Origin: VXNE01 sp965261535
GTDB lineage: Bacteria > Pseudomonadota > Gammaproteobacteria > Pseudomonadales > Azotimanducaceae
Assembly (NCBI GenBank): GCA_965261535.1
Contig: OZ253469.1
Span: 558,001 to 622,000, forward strand
Reading direction: 5' to 3'
DNA: 64,000 bases
Of the stretch, positions 34,801 to 43,845 are shown piece by piece. Under the pieces are notes generated by a model that was given only the letters and a program-made list of their open reading frames with translations, searched no databases and was not told the DNA's origin. A program made the translations under genes and the position numbers. Position 1 is the stretch's first letter; every line of letters begins with the position of its first letter.

Positions 34801-36084
34801 TTAGCTATTCTGTCTTCCCGCGGCATCGGCTTCCCGCATGCGCCGCAGCGCGGCATCAAAGAAGTCCGCTCCGCCAGCGCCCCCCGCCTTGGTGACCAAG
34901 GATATGGGATCAGTGCCCGCCCTGTGGCAGTAACCGCCTCCCAGATAGTCGAACGAGGAGACGCGAAGCCGATCGATGCCCAGCGTATCGATGACTTTTC
35001 CCGAGGTCTCACCGCCGGCCACAACAAACTTGCGGACCCCGAGTCCGTGCAGGCGACTGGTCACGCGACCCAACAGGCCTTCTGCCAGGTCCGCCGCTCC
35101 CTGTCGGCCAAGCGCTTTCTGTGCGCGCTCGACTCCGTCGTGATCGGTCGTGGTGGCAATACCAACGGGTCCCCGTTCCAACTTGTCCGCCGCCCAGTCG
35201 ACTATCTTGTCGACCGTGTTCGAGTCGCCGGCAGCTTGCACCAGGTCGACCTTGAACAAAGGATGCTGCTGTTCGAACACCCCGACCTGACGGTTGGTGT
35301 TGGGGCTGCAACTGCCGGACAGCACGGCCTGGTATCCCGGCGCCGGCGGCAGCAACCTGACCGGCGCCGCCTGTTCTTGTCCCCGCCGCCAGTTGCGCGC
35401 CAGGTAGACCGGCAACCAATCAGCACCCGTGCTTAACGGTGAATCTACCGCTAGTTCCCCGATTCGGGCGACATCCTCGCTGTCGATCGCATCCGCAACA
35501 AAAAACGCTGTGCCGCCGCTTATCTGCTCAGCGAGAAATTCGCCGGCGGCAGGTTTCGCGCTGCGCAAAACGCGAAGGGGCAAGAGGCCCACTTTAGCCC
35601 GGCTCTGTGCCTGCAGGACTTCCAGCAGGTTGGAATTGGTCATCGGCGTTGCCGGGTCCCGGCTTGCCCCCGATTCGTGCAGCATCCGATCGTTCACAAA
35701 AAGCCGTCCCAGGTACACCGTGGCACCGCGCCAGGTTGGACAGAACAGGACATGGTCGGCCCCCGTCAACGCCATCAGGCCCTCCGAGACGGGGCCGATA
35801 TTGCCTTTCTCGGTCGACATGAAAAGCGCGCTGTACTTGTAGTAGATCCGTTTTGTCTGCTGCGCGAGCAGCGCCTCGGCAGATCGGCGGGCATCGGCAA
35901 CCGCTTCTTCCGGCGGCAGCAGCCGAATCTTCCGACCGATAACAACCGCCTCGGCATCTTCGTCGAGCCCGGCAAGCCCCTCGGTAGACGTCACCAGCGG
36001 GCAGGCAACACCCTCGCGTTCCAACAGGCTGGCCACCATCATGCCGCCGGTCAGATCATCCGCAATGACGCCCAGTTCAAGCAA
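34801..36084 (-). CDS. Four-carbon acid sugar kinase (DUF1537, OtnK-like)
   Basis: 427 residues from a TTG at 36084 with GAGGAAGAG just upstream. N-terminal ELGVIADDLTGGMMVASLLE is the substrate domain opening of the DUF1537 kinases; VVAGGETSGKVIDTLGI in the C-terminal domain is the ATP-binding loop, and FLD-like tail AGGAGGADFFDAALRRM closes the fold. The family phosphorylates 3-oxo-tetronate, D-threonate or D-erythronate at the 4-hydroxyl. In characterised operons an aldolase-like decarboxylase (OtnC) and isomerase (OtnI) accompany it, and both occur here as 45776-46432 and 32902-33744. It is linked to a PhyH gene downstream and the sulfatase upstream. Confidence 0.85.
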   Translation of the reverse strand: MLELGVIADDLTGGMMVASLLEREGVACPLVTSTEGLAGLDEDAEAVVIGRKIRLLPPEEAVADARRSAEALLAQQTKRIYYKYSALFMSTEKGNIGPVSEGLMALTGADHVLFCPTWRGATVYLGRLFVNDRMLHESGASRDPATPMTNSNLLEVLQAQSRAKVGLLPLRVLRSAKPAAGEFLAEQISGGTAFFVADAIDSEDVARIGELAVDSPLSTGADWLPVYLARNWRRGQEQAAPVRLLPPAPGYQAVLSGSCSPNTNRQVGVFEQQHPLFKVDLVQAAGDSNTVDKIVDWAADKLERGPVGIATTTDHDGVERAQKALGRQGAADLAEGLLGRVTSRLHGLGVRKFVVAGGETSGKVIDTLGIDRLRVSSFDYLGGGYCHRAGTDPISLVTKAGGAGGADFFDAALRRMREADAAGRQNS

Positions 36085-36140
36085 TCCGACTCTTCCTCAT
36101 GCCCAGGCACGGGCCAGTTCCCGATACCCGCCCATTTGCC

Positions 36141-37754
36141 CTACTCTGATACCACCGTGATCTCAAAAACCTTTTCGGGGCTGTTGTGATGCCCGATCCT
36201 TGAGACCACTGTCCTGAGGCGATGACTACCGGTGGGCAGCCTGATGGGCCCGGTGTACACCCGCCAGGAGGACTCCTCGCCCTCTTCCAGCGTGAAACAG
36301 ATACTGCATCCCTGGGTCGGACTGAAGAGCTGCAGCCGGTGCTGCTCGGGCAGGCTGAATTCATCCGGCGCCCGCTTCTGCCCGTACGAGTCCGCTGTGA
36401 AAACCAGGCACTTTGCGTCCGTGCAGACCGGCTTTTCACCATTCGGATAGTGGAGGGCCTTCATGACCCTTTCGTCGACCAGTCCAAGATCCCGGGTTTC
36501 TTTCTGCCAGACGTCGAGTTCTTCCCGCATACGGTCCACCACATCGCGGCAGCCATCGTCTTGCGCGAGGTTGTGTACCTCCCAGGGATCCGTCTGGATA
36601 TCGTAAAGCTCTTCTACGGGCCGTTTCTCAGCGAACATGATTGATTGTGTTTCGTTGAGTTCGCCTTCCATCCAGCAGCGGTACCATTCCTGCATGATGG
36701 GATGCGTGTTCCGGAAGGCATTCCAGAGAAGATATGGCTTCTCGGGAAACCAGTTCTTGATGTATTTGTATCTCTTGTCTCTTACCGCTCTGACCATATC
36801 GTTGTCGGCATCGGAACGATCGACTGATGCATGAATGTATTTCCTCTCGGGCCCGGTCTGTGCGCCCAGAAAGGCGCGCCCCTGCATATGCGGTGGCACG
36901 GTGATTCCGCAGGCGCTGAGCATGGCGGGACCCAGGTCAACGGTGCTGACCAGCCTGTCACTGGTCGAGCCCGGCTCGATTGCCCCCGGCCAGCGAATGA
37001 TCATCGGTGAGCGTATCCCCTGATCATAGGTGAAGCGTTTACCCCTGGGCATCGGCCCGTGATCGCTCCAGTGCACGACTATGGTGTTGTCGGCCAGGCC
37101 ATCTTCTTCGAGCTGCCCGAGCAACTTTTCCATGACCTGGTCGCATAGAGCGATATTGTCGTAGTTCTTGGCGATACTCCTTCTGACCCTGGGCGTATCC
37201 GGAAAGTACGGCGGCACCTCGACCGAATCTGGATCGGTGGTTTCCTTCAGATTCGGCACAATGTAATTGAATGGCCAGGTACGCTTCTCCTCCCACATAC
37301 CCGACTCGTGGGTATATTCGGGGTTGAAAACAGCGAAAAAAGGCGCCGATTGATCAGGCCGGTTTCTCCAGTGAGCGGTATTGGAACAATCATCCCAGGC
37401 CGCAAAAGGCGGTTCGAACTGATAGTCCGTCTTGACGTTGTTCGAACAGTAGTAGCCCTCTCTTCTGAAGTACTCACCAAGACATTTGGCGTAGTGTGGG
37501 ACCGGTGCATCGTAGGCCTGCCCCCGGCTCGTTCTCATATGGTGCGCGCCGATACTGGTGGGATACATCCCGGTGATCACCGCCGCCCGCGCCGGCGCGC
37601 AGATCGGGGCCGTCGAGAAAGCATTGGGATAAATACACCCCTCTGACGCCAGCCGGTCAACCGCCGGTGTTCTCGCTATCTTGTCGCCATAGCAACCATA
37701 AAACGGCAGGCAGTCTTCAAAACTGATCCATAGAACATTGAGTTTCCTGGTCAC
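36141..37754 (-). CDS. Sulfatase 2
   Basis: 537 residues from the GTG at 37754 (GAGG nine bases upstream); a TTG six bases earlier is possible. Metal site KLNVLWISFEDCLPFYGCYG; formylglycine motif ICAPARAAVITGMYP; second metal motif VHWSDHGPMPRGKRFTYDQG; a substrate-domain tail ELYDIQTDPWEVHNLAQDD. The last 90 residues (HRLQLFSPTQGCSICFTLEE and RLPTGSHRLRTVVSRIGHHN) form an extra beta-sandwich-like appendage not found in minimal sulfatases. It lacks a signal peptide. It is probably part of one transcript with the kinase (56 bases downstream) and the ADP-ribosylglycohydrolase-like gene (51 bases upstream). Confidence 0.9.
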   Translation of the reverse strand: MTRKLNVLWISFEDCLPFYGCYGDKIARTPAVDRLASEGCIYPNAFSTAPICAPARAAVITGMYPTSIGAHHMRTSRGQAYDAPVPHYAKCLGEYFRREGYYCSNNVKTDYQFEPPFAAWDDCSNTAHWRNRPDQSAPFFAVFNPEYTHESGMWEEKRTWPFNYIVPNLKETTDPDSVEVPPYFPDTPRVRRSIAKNYDNIALCDQVMEKLLGQLEEDGLADNTIVVHWSDHGPMPRGKRFTYDQGIRSPMIIRWPGAIEPGSTSDRLVSTVDLGPAMLSACGITVPPHMQGRAFLGAQTGPERKYIHASVDRSDADNDMVRAVRDKRYKYIKNWFPEKPYLLWNAFRNTHPIMQEWYRCWMEGELNETQSIMFAEKRPVEELYDIQTDPWEVHNLAQDDGCRDVVDRMREELDVWQKETRDLGLVDERVMKALHYPNGEKPVCTDAKCLVFTADSYGQKRAPDEFSLPEQHRLQLFSPTQGCSICFTLEEGEESSWRVYTGPIRLPTGSHRLRTVVSRIGHHNSPEKVFEITVVSE

Positions 37755-37805
37755 TGGCAACGACCTCGCATTTGGTTTCTGGTAGACCGGCGTCTGATGC
37801 AGCCG

Positions 37806-39182
37806 TTACGACAGACCGGCAATCTTTCGGTGAACGGTGAGCGTGCGCATGGCCAATTCGGCCATGGCGACTTCCTCGAATCCGAACACCTTCGGCTTGA
37901 TGGTGTCGTTGAGCGGTGCCACCAGGCTCGAATTCAGTCCGCTAGCGCCACTAGCCGCACCGACAATCGAGCCGCAGGTGGCACCATTGCAGTCGGTGTC
38001 CCAGCCGCCTTCGACGGAACTGCAGATCGACTGATGGAAATCCATCCGTCCATAGATCATGGCGCCAATGACCACCAGCGCGTTGTTTACGGTGTGCACC
38101 GGACTCAGCTCGCCATAATGTTCGTCGACCCAGTTCATGTAGGTATGGAAGTCGTCACAATTCGCTGATTGAGCCAGCGCACCATTGACCGCTTCGGCAA
38201 GACGACTCCCCTGTGGAATCTCGGAAAGGCCAATACCGATCAGTTCCAGGGGATCGCGCACCACAAAGGCCGCCGCCGTGATCGCCGCAAACATCATCTC
38301 GCCATAGATGCCGTTGGCCCTATGGGTCCAGCAGGCGTCGCGAAACGCGAACTCTGCCGCCAGTTCCGGGTTGCCGGCGCAGGCATAGCCCCAACCGTCC
38401 GCCCGGATCTGCGCGCCGATCCATTCACGATAGGGATTGCGGTGGGTACTGGTGTACTCGGGCGTGACCCAATTCGTCCTCGCTATTCGGGGCGAGGCAT
38501 TGTTGTAGTTGAGGATGGCCTGCGTTTCCGCCGTACAGATCGCGTTGTAGGGCAGGCAGTTGTTCCAGGCGGTGGCGACATTCCGCCAAGTGAAGTCCGC
38601 GCCGTGCGTTTCCAATACGTGGAGCGCAATCAGGGTGTAGTGAATATCATCGTCGGGTTCCATGAACGCGATGTTTTCGCGCTGCGACTGTGGGCAGGCG
38701 ATCCTGATATCGTCTCCCGCGTCTTCGCCGCTGAAGTAGAAATCCAGCGGCCAGTGTTCCCGGTTTTCCAAATAGGTCCGAATGGTCTGCCGCCCGGACA
38801 TGCCATGGGCGCCCCGCATGCCCATACCCTCGACCGGCTTGCCCAATGCGCAACCGCATGCCCTGCCCGTCCAGGCACCATGCAGTCGGTCGAGGAGTTC
38901 CGACGCGTCGACACTGCCCAACTGGCGAGGACCGCTTGGACGGTCGCGACGAATGGCATCCAGATCGTTCGGCTGCACATAATGAAATTCGCGCGCCTGC
39001 GGCAATGCCGCAAGTTCATCAAACAGCGGATCGATGGCGCCGATGTTCATCCTGTCCTGCTCCGGGTCCAGCGCGGACACCCGTTCACTGATACTGTCCG
39101 GGACCGGATGGCCCTCGTATTCCCGTTGTTTCAATTCCGCCTTGAGCAACTGCAGCGGTGTCGTCCATCCCGTGAACATCAT
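37806..39182 (-). CDS. ADP-ribosylglycohydrolase (ARH/DraG) family protein
   Basis: 458 residues from the ATG at 39182; GAGGAG lies ten bases upstream. The ARH fold opens with DRLHGAWTGRACGCALGKPV and GMGMRGAHGMSGR. Its two metal blocks appear as PDDDIHYTLIALHVLETHGA and GGWDTDCNGATCGSIVGAAS. DraG/ARH enzymes remove ADP-ribose from proteins or nucleic acids, but many genomic relatives in sugar clusters probably hydrolyse other N- or O-glycosides. Neighbours here are sulfatases, a sugar kinase and oxygenases, which favours a small-molecule glycosidase role over protein de-ADP-ribosylation. No cognate ART is in the window. Confidence 0.82.
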   Translation of the reverse strand: MMFTGWTTPLQLLKAELKQREYEGHPVPDSISERVSALDPEQDRMNIGAIDPLFDELAALPQAREFHYVQPNDLDAIRRDRPSGPRQLGSVDASELLDRLHGAWTGRACGCALGKPVEGMGMRGAHGMSGRQTIRTYLENREHWPLDFYFSGEDAGDDIRIACPQSQRENIAFMEPDDDIHYTLIALHVLETHGADFTWRNVATAWNNCLPYNAICTAETQAILNYNNASPRIARTNWVTPEYTSTHRNPYREWIGAQIRADGWGYACAGNPELAAEFAFRDACWTHRANGIYGEMMFAAITAAAFVVRDPLELIGIGLSEIPQGSRLAEAVNGALAQSANCDDFHTYMNWVDEHYGELSPVHTVNNALVVIGAMIYGRMDFHQSICSSVEGGWDTDCNGATCGSIVGAASGASGLNSSLVAPLNDTIKPKVFGFEEVAMAELAMRTLTVHRKIAGLS

Positions 39183-39233
39183 TGGTAGTGCACTCCTCAC
39201 TGGTTTTCCTTTATGCCTGAATCGTCCCGGTGC

Positions 39234-40307
39234 CTACTGACTTGCCACGAGGTTTGGCACCTTCATCAGCAGATCGGTTACGTCGCGCTGTTCCCTCGCA
39301 TTCAGCTCCCGATAGACCGGCGCCCGATGCAGGCGTTCGCAGGCGGGCCTGGTATCCCGCTTGGGCACCACATCCGGAGTCTCGTAATTCGTTGCCATCA
39401 TGGCCCGTTTGTAGTCACTGCGATTGAAGCCGGCCCGGTGCCAGGTTCTCGCGTCGTAAAGAATCATGCTGCCACCCGGGGCTTCAAGAACGGTGGCCTC
39501 TGGTCCGCTGTAAGGCAGTTCACCATTCTGCAAGGCGGCGTTCCACTCTTCAGGGGGCCCGGAATCGACGAGGTGCGAGCCCGGCTTGAACATCGTCGCG
39601 CCATTCAGGTGGGTGAAGTCCGACACAAACGTATTACGGTTGCAGGCCTTGGGTGGCCCCTTTCGAGGAAACACGGGCTGAGGACTCGATGATCGCGTGT
39701 ACGGGATATCGGAATGCCAGCGCCGACCCGCTTGCGCCAGCGTTTCAGGTTCCAGAACGTTGAAACCGGGCGGGTGGCCCAAGTGTATATCCCGGCTCTG
39801 CAGGTACTCGCGGAGCACCCAGAGCGATACCGGCTCGGCGATCGCCCTGCCGACGGCGGCGTCCTGGCAGATTTTCGGAATGTCATTGTTTTGCTCGAGG
39901 TGTTCGTGGCGATTCGTGCAAGCAACGCGTTGCAGACGTTCGACGAGCTCCGGCGGGAGGATAGAGTTAAGACACACCCAGCCCTCGCGCCGCAGGTGCT
40001 CAAGATATTCGGAAGGTAGTTTTTCCGGACCATGACAGATCTGGAGGTCCACCTCATCTGCGCCGACCGACAACGTGCAGACGTCATCGCCGATATCCAC
40101 CGCTACGTCCTTGCCGGTTGCCACGTGCTTCACGCCCTCGGCCGCTCGATCCCAGATGACGCGATCACCCGCTTCGTCGAACAGCGCGAGACAACCATTG
40201 TCGTCGAGACCGAGCATCCTGCCGTCGGCCGCGGTCAGCAATGCGTGGCGATGTTTCGGGCGCTCGAGTGTGACAATTTGCGGCTGCGATTCTGGTTTGT
40301 TTGCCAT
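39234..40307 (-). CDS. PhyH dioxygenase 4 with N-terminal beta domain
   Basis: 357 residues from the ATG at 40307 with AAGGAG eight bases upstream. Residues 1-100 form a distinct beta-rich domain: RHALLTAADGRMLGLDDNGC, LALFDEAGDRVIWDRAAEGV, KHVATGKDVAVDIGDDVCTL, ending GPEKLPSEYLEHLRREGWVC. The PhyH core follows with RWHSDIPYTRSS (His-x-Asp) and ARTWHRAGFNRSDYKR (distal His, Arg). It is a close paralogue of 46450-47544 and more distantly of 59117-60298, which share the same layout. The N-terminal domain resembles fascin/ricin-type sheets that can bind sugars, but I only infer that from strand pattern. It lies 52 bases past the AKR gene start side, in the same run. Confidence 0.85.
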   Translation of the reverse strand: MANKPESQPQIVTLERPKHRHALLTAADGRMLGLDDNGCLALFDEAGDRVIWDRAAEGVKHVATGKDVAVDIGDDVCTLSVGADEVDLQICHGPEKLPSEYLEHLRREGWVCLNSILPPELVERLQRVACTNRHEHLEQNNDIPKICQDAAVGRAIAEPVSLWVLREYLQSRDIHLGHPPGFNVLEPETLAQAGRRWHSDIPYTRSSSPQPVFPRKGPPKACNRNTFVSDFTHLNGATMFKPGSHLVDSGPPEEWNAALQNGELPYSGPEATVLEAPGGSMILYDARTWHRAGFNRSDYKRAMMATNYETPDVVPKRDTRPACERLHRAPVYRELNAREQRDVTDLLMKVPNLVASQ

Positions 40308-40382
40308 TGCTCTGGCTCCTTGCGCTGATACCCCGCTTCCACGCTGCTTCATTGCACCGCTCTCTTAAGCTTCTCTCTTGCG

Positions 40383-41321
40383 CTACCCGTTGTCCGCGCC
40401 CGCCGCGTCCAGACGGTCAAGAATTTCGTCGGACAGGGTCAGGTCGAAACCGATCAGACTCTCACTTAGCTGCGGCGCCTTGCTGGCGCCTGATATTGGA
40501 ATGACACCGCGCCCTGTAAGCCAGGCGAGGATGACCTGGTTGGGTGTGGCGCCTATCTCTTCGGCGATCTCAAACAGCGTTGCCTTGCGTGCATCCGAAT
40601 CGGGATGCCGATATTGCCGCTGGATCTCGCGATCTTCCCGAATGTAGGCACCACCTAACAGAGGTGAGTACGCGATCAATTGAAAGTCTCGCTCTTTACA
40701 GTATTCGAGCAAATCATCGTTAGTGGATTTCTGAAAGCGAAAATCCGCATCCACCCGTGGCCGCAGATAGGTATAGCGCTGCTGCACGCAGCAGAATGCG
40801 GTGATGTTGTCGGCGGCGCTCACCGCGGCCGCTTCAGCCAGGCGCCAGGCGTGGAAATTGCTGGCACCAACGTGACGCACTTTGCCTTCCTGGACGAGCT
40901 CGTCCATGGCGCCCAACTGATCCTCGAGCGGCACGGAGCGGTCATCGCAGTGGAAGTAATACAAGTCGATGTGATCGGTCCGCAGCCGTTTCAGGCTGCG
41001 CTCGCACTCGCGGCGAATGTGTTCCGGTTTCGATGACATGGGGGCGTCCTTTGCGCGACCGCCCATCTTGGTTGCAAGGACTATCCGGTCCCGATTGCCG
41101 CGATCGGCCAACCAGTTGCCCAGCATGGTTTCGCTTTCGCCGCCTTCCCCGTTCCAGATGGCGTAATTGTTGGCCGTATCCAGAAAGTTGCCGCCGCCGT
41201 CGATAAACTGATCCAGCATGGCATAGGAGACAGTCTTGTCGTCGCGGGATCCGAAGTTCTGGCCGCCGAGGCAGAACATGCTGACGTTAAGATCCGTGTT
41301 TTTTATGGTGGTTGTTTTCAT
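40383..41321 (-). CDS. Aldo/keto reductase 2
   Basis: 312 residues, complete. Opening NTDLNVSMFCLGGQNFGSRD; catalytic Asp/Tyr in DTANNYAIWNGEGGESETML; Lys in IVLATKMGG; His in DLYYFHCDDRSVPLEDQLGA; cofactor loops QLIAYSPLLGG and GVIPISGASKAPQLSESLIG. It should oxidise or reduce a sugar or short polyol with NAD(P)H. It belongs to the Tas/YdjG-like group found in sugar-catabolic clusters. It precedes the PhyH gene by 75 bases and follows sulfatase 3, so it lies in the middle of the operon. Together with the second AKR at 42750 it forms a pair flanking a sulfatase. Confidence 0.9.
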   Translation of the reverse strand: MKTTTIKNTDLNVSMFCLGGQNFGSRDDKTVSYAMLDQFIDGGGNFLDTANNYAIWNGEGGESETMLGNWLADRGNRDRIVLATKMGGRAKDAPMSSKPEHIRRECERSLKRLRTDHIDLYYFHCDDRSVPLEDQLGAMDELVQEGKVRHVGASNFHAWRLAEAAAVSAADNITAFCCVQQRYTYLRPRVDADFRFQKSTNDDLLEYCKERDFQLIAYSPLLGGAYIREDREIQRQYRHPDSDARKATLFEIAEEIGATPNQVILAWLTGRGVIPISGASKAPQLSESLIGFDLTLSDEILDRLDAAGADNG

Positions 41322-41351
41322 TTGCGATGGACCGAAGCTGATGGATGGAAG

Positions 41352-42722
41352 CTAAAGCTCATATGACTGACTCTGGGCAATCCGCTCGAGAATCCTGAGC
41401 CGCATTGTGTCCGCAACGCCGCGGTGCTCGCTCAGACCCGCAAGATTCTGTTCCTCGTTGGGGTCATTCCTGCGGTTGAACAGCATATAGGTCTCGCCTT
41501 CCCTGTTGAGCGCGATCTTCCATTCGTCGTTCATCAGCATGAACTCGCCCTCGATCTCCGAGAGGGCGTCTTGTCGATGCCGACTGCCGTCAAACGCACC
41601 AGTCAGGGATTTGCCGAACTGGCGATACTCGAGTTCGCCGCCAGCGAGTTCCACCAGCGTCGGTCCCAGATCGACGGTTTCCGCCGGACTGTCGTTTACG
41701 ACCCCTGAATACTCGGCGCCCGCTGTCCTGACGATCAACGGCACACGGACCGCGCCGTCGTAGAAGTTGCTCTTGGCGATAAGACCATGATCGCCGTTCA
41801 TCTCGCCGTGATCCGAGGTGAAAGCGATGACCGTGGAGTCCATGTCTCCGCGTTCTTCAATGACGCCCAGGATCTCGCCGATCTGATCGTCGATCAGGGA
41901 GACGCTACCGGCGTAATCGGCGCGCATCGCGCCCACTTCGCCCGCCTCGAAGGCCGGAAAGTTCCGCCTGTTCTCGAACATTCGGTCAATCCGTCCCCTT
42001 GGCCGCGGCAGGTCGCTTTTCCGCTGAGCGGGCTGCGGCATCGACTCCGGATCGTACATGCTCGCGTAGGGTTCGGGGGTGTCCCAGGGCTGGTGCGGAC
42101 CGCCCCAACTGACCCAGCAGAACCAGGGATCGTCCCGGTCATAGCATGTCAGGTACCGCTTGGCCTGCTGACCTACATAGACGTCGTAGTAGTCGGGGAG
42201 CGGCAGAACCGAGGGGCGAACCACGTGCGGCTTGTTGGAAGACCGTTCCCTGAAGTCATCACGGTACGCTTCGAGCAGACCCTTTTCCTCCCACCTCGCC
42301 GTCATATGGCTCATGCCGACCGTGGAGGCGCGAGGCCCGCCGATCTCGTCCACGTCGTCCAGACCCAGGGCATGAAGGAGATCCTCCCTGTCTCGAAGGT
42401 CCGAGGGGCCGTGGGGGTGCAGATGCGTTTTGCCGAACAGGCTTGTTCGATAGCCGAGATTCCTGATCTCGCGAATCCAGTGATCGGTGCCCGCCGGGAC
42501 GGAATAGGGAATGTGGCCCCAAACGCCGTTGTTGTGCGGGTACCTGCCGGTTGCCAGCGTCACCCGCGCCGGCACGCACAGCGGCGATGTCGTGACGGCG
42601 CTGCTGAAGCGCACGCCCTGCTCGGCGATACGATCCAGGTTCGGCGTATTCACCCAGCCGCCGCTGGAACCCATCGCGTCCCAGCGCTGCTGGTCGGTCA
42701 TCAGGAAGAGAATATTGTGCAT
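41352..42722 (-). CDS. Sulfatase 3
   Basis: 456 residues. NILFLMTDQQRWDAMGSSGG is the first metal site; LCVPARVTLATGRYPHNNGV carries the Cys for formylglycine; FTSDHGEMNGDHGLIAKSNF the second metal site; RVPLIVRTAG the substrate-side loop. No signal peptide is evident. No strong ribosome site precedes the ATG at 42722, which follows the AKR stop by 27 bases, so coupling is possible. It resembles the choline-sulfatase/arylsulfatase group of marine bacteria. The substrate is unknown. Confidence 0.92.
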   Translation of the reverse strand: MHNILFLMTDQQRWDAMGSSGGWVNTPNLDRIAEQGVRFSSAVTTSPLCVPARVTLATGRYPHNNGVWGHIPYSVPAGTDHWIREIRNLGYRTSLFGKTHLHPHGPSDLRDREDLLHALGLDDVDEIGGPRASTVGMSHMTARWEEKGLLEAYRDDFRERSSNKPHVVRPSVLPLPDYYDVYVGQQAKRYLTCYDRDDPWFCWVSWGGPHQPWDTPEPYASMYDPESMPQPAQRKSDLPRPRGRIDRMFENRRNFPAFEAGEVGAMRADYAGSVSLIDDQIGEILGVIEERGDMDSTVIAFTSDHGEMNGDHGLIAKSNFYDGAVRVPLIVRTAGAEYSGVVNDSPAETVDLGPTLVELAGGELEYRQFGKSLTGAFDGSRHRQDALSEIEGEFMLMNDEWKIALNREGETYMLFNRRNDPNEEQNLAGLSEHRGVADTMRLRILERIAQSQSYEL

Positions 42723-42749
42723 AGAAACCCAGTGCCGTGTCCCGCAAGC

Positions 42750-43793
42750 CTAAACACTCGGCTCAAGCGGGTCATAGTCGGGGTGGTAAGACGGCAAGAC
42801 CCGGTCCAACTCCCTTTCGGTCCATTCCCAGCTTGTTGGCACGGGACGCCGCGGCGCACCGATCAGTTGATTCACCTCCTTGAATTCATCGGGTGTGAGT
42901 TCCCACTCGGCTGCCTTCGCGTTGTCTTCGAGCTGGGTCAGTTTGCTGACACCGGCGATGACCGAACTGACCATGGGGCGGTGCAGCAGCCAGGCAATCG
43001 CGAGTTGTGCAGGCGTGTGACCGCGAGCCCGTGCAAATTCCGTCATTGCTTCGAGGGCGTCGTAGGCGGCCTCGGTGCCGTAATAGTCAAAATAACGCCC
43101 CGGACCGCCCCGCCGGGATCCTGCCCTGCTATCCTGCGGGGGGTCCTCTCCGCGCGTATATCTTCCAGCGAGGAATCCGCAAGCCAGCGGAAAAAAGGGC
43201 AATATGCCAACACCGGCCCATTGGCAGTACTGACTGACGTCCGACTCAACTTCCCGCTCGAACATGTGATAGTGCTGTTGCACGCTGATGGCCCTGTCCC
43301 AGCCATGGAACTCGGCCAGATCGTTGCAGCGGCAGAGCTGCCAACAATAGATATTGGACAGGCCCACGTAGCGGACCTTGCCGCTGCGCACCATGTCATT
43401 CAGCGTTTGCATCATTTCCTCCATGGGAAATGTTGCGTTGTACAGGACGTGCACCTGGTACAGGTCGACGTAGTCGGTTTTCAACCGTTTCAGGCTGGTG
43501 TCGAGTTGTTTGATGAGATTGACTCGGTTCGGCACGCCGTGGGCATGGTGTCCACCCTTCGTTGCGATCACGAATTCGTCTCGGCGGCCCGCGATGCCGC
43601 TGCCGATGAACTCTTCGGATTCTCCGCCACCGTACAGATACGCCGTATCGATGAGCGTAATCCCCATATCGCTCGCTGCGCCGATAATCTTGTTTACGGT
43701 CCGCTTGTCTACACGGCGGCGGCCGAAAGTATCGGTACCAAGGCCGACGGTAGAAACTTCAAGACCGGATGTTCCTAATGTACGGTGCTTCAT
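42750..43793 (-). CDS. Aldo/keto reductase 3
   Basis: 347 residues. LGTSGLEVSTVGLGTDTFGR opens the barrel; LIDTAYLYGGGESEEFIGSG holds the Asp/Tyr pair, EFVIATKGGHHAHGV the Lys, YVDLYQVHVLYNATFPMEEM the His, and SNIYCWQLCRCN plus SSVIAGVSKLTQLEDNAKAA the cofactor ends. It is of the L-fucose-dehydrogenase/pyridoxal-reductase-like subgroup often seen in sugar clusters. The start is an ATG at 43793. It is 53 bases downstream of the truncated sulfatase. NAD(P)H-dependent; specific sugar unknown. Confidence 0.9.
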   Translation of the reverse strand: MKHRTLGTSGLEVSTVGLGTDTFGRRRVDKRTVNKIIGAASDMGITLIDTAYLYGGGESEEFIGSGIAGRRDEFVIATKGGHHAHGVPNRVNLIKQLDTSLKRLKTDYVDLYQVHVLYNATFPMEEMMQTLNDMVRSGKVRYVGLSNIYCWQLCRCNDLAEFHGWDRAISVQQHYHMFEREVESDVSQYCQWAGVGILPFFPLACGFLAGRYTRGEDPPQDSRAGSRRGGPGRYFDYYGTEAAYDALEAMTEFARARGHTPAQLAIAWLLHRPMVSSVIAGVSKLTQLEDNAKAAEWELTPDEFKEVNQLIGAPRRPVPTSWEWTERELDRVLPSYHPDYDPLEPSV

Positions 43794-43845
43794 CTGAACT
43801 CCTGAATCTTCTGTACTGGTTGCGTATCACACATTGTGCACGACA

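Noticed and set aside
41787..43778. 663-codon plus-strand frame
   Set aside because: Antisense to sulfatase 3 and aldo/keto reductase 3, both with complete catalytic motifs.
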